A stretch of 5,520 nt of DNA, taken from Paracoccaceae bacterium. GTDB lineage: Bacteria; Pseudomonadota; Alphaproteobacteria; Rhodobacterales; Rhodobacteraceae. The position numbers and the translations under genes are program-made. The DNA lies in assembly GCA_030625695.1 (NCBI GenBank), contig DAOUQK010000253.1, positions 1-5,520 on the forward strand, in the 5' to 3' direction. Below, piece after piece: positions 5,411-5,520 of this stretch (the stretch's first letter is position 1; the number at the start of each line of letters is the position of its first letter). The notes beneath the pieces are model-generated. The model searched no databases and was not told the origin of the DNA. It worked only from the letters and a program-made list of their open reading frames with translations.

Positions 5411-5520
5411 TAAAGAACAAAAAGGCCGGAAAAACAGATCATGCTGTAGGTCAGAACAATTGAAATCTGGGTCAAGAACCTTGCCGAAGGCAGTGTGAAA
5501 CTGACAAAGTGACCAATTCG
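5395..5520 (-). CDS. C-terminal end of an unidentified membrane protein (partial, 5' end beyond right edge)
   Basis: The minus strand is open from the window edge to TGA at 5397-5395, giving the last 41 residues of a protein. They start RIGHFVSFTLPSARFLTQ and end in a strongly hydrophobic segment of about 23 residues (SIVLTYSMICFSGLFVLYYAAI), which fits a final transmembrane helix ending at the C-terminus. Too little is visible to name a family. The same frame stays open for another 39 codons after the TGA, but that extension is polar, unlike the preceding segment, and probably non-coding. Being partial, the reading frame rests on composition and the clean helix. Confidence 0.5.
   Translation of the reverse strand, partial: RIGHFVSFTLPSARFLTQISIVLTYSMICFSGLFVLYYAAI

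Noticed and set aside
5181..5498. 105-codon plus-strand open frame near the right edge
   Set aside because: The product is rich in Arg, Cys, Ser and Trp with no domain, and its 3' part is antisense to the hydrophobic tail of the minus-strand membrane protein, which is the better reading.
5137..5520. Possible insertion-sequence remnant in the poorly coding right-hand end
   Set aside because: I saw no terminal inverted repeats, target-site duplication or transposase motif, so the idea has no positive support.

Overview
This window looks like ordinary chromosomal DNA from an alphaproteobacterium, most likely Rhodobacterales. That call rests on the character of the proteins: an FtsY with a long Pro/Glu-rich acidic arm, an AlkB-type di-iron monooxygenase of the form I associate with marine Rhodobacteraceae, small c-type cytochromes, and a conserved HExxH exported protein of unknown function. 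It also fits the moderately high G+C codon usage. I made no database search, so the taxonomy is inference. I see no tRNA, rRNA, CRISPR array or intact mobile element.

Layout. The left third is on the minus strand. An AlkB-like membrane monooxygenase (378-1418) is followed 42 bases downstream by a small exported cysteine/tryptophan-rich protein that runs off the left edge (1-335). Divergent from alkB is a YhhN/TMEM86-family membrane protein (1607-2245), followed in the same direction by ftsY (2312-3481), the signal-recognition-particle receptor. After a 135-base gap come two small paralogous c-type cytochromes only 11 bases apart (3617-4021 and 4033-4437). The first has a cleavable signal peptide and the second a lipoprotein signal. 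A convergent minus-strand gene (4450-5136) encodes a putative exported HExxH protein. The last 384 bases hold the C-terminal end of a minus-strand membrane protein entering from the right edge (5395-5520) and about 250 bases with no confident gene.

How the parts fit. The conserved core is ftsY, which serves co-translational membrane targeting. The cytochrome pair is probably one transcription unit for periplasmic electron transfer, but no partner oxidoreductase lies in the window. The divergent alkB/YhhN pair could share a role in membrane lipid or alkyl-chain metabolism; this is speculation from position only.

The most worthwhile leads are the tandem cytochromes (one soluble, one probably membrane-anchored), the alkB/YhhN divergon, the HExxH protein with an imperfect lipobox, and the unexplained right-hand end. 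I found no clear evidence of a wholly new multi-gene system.
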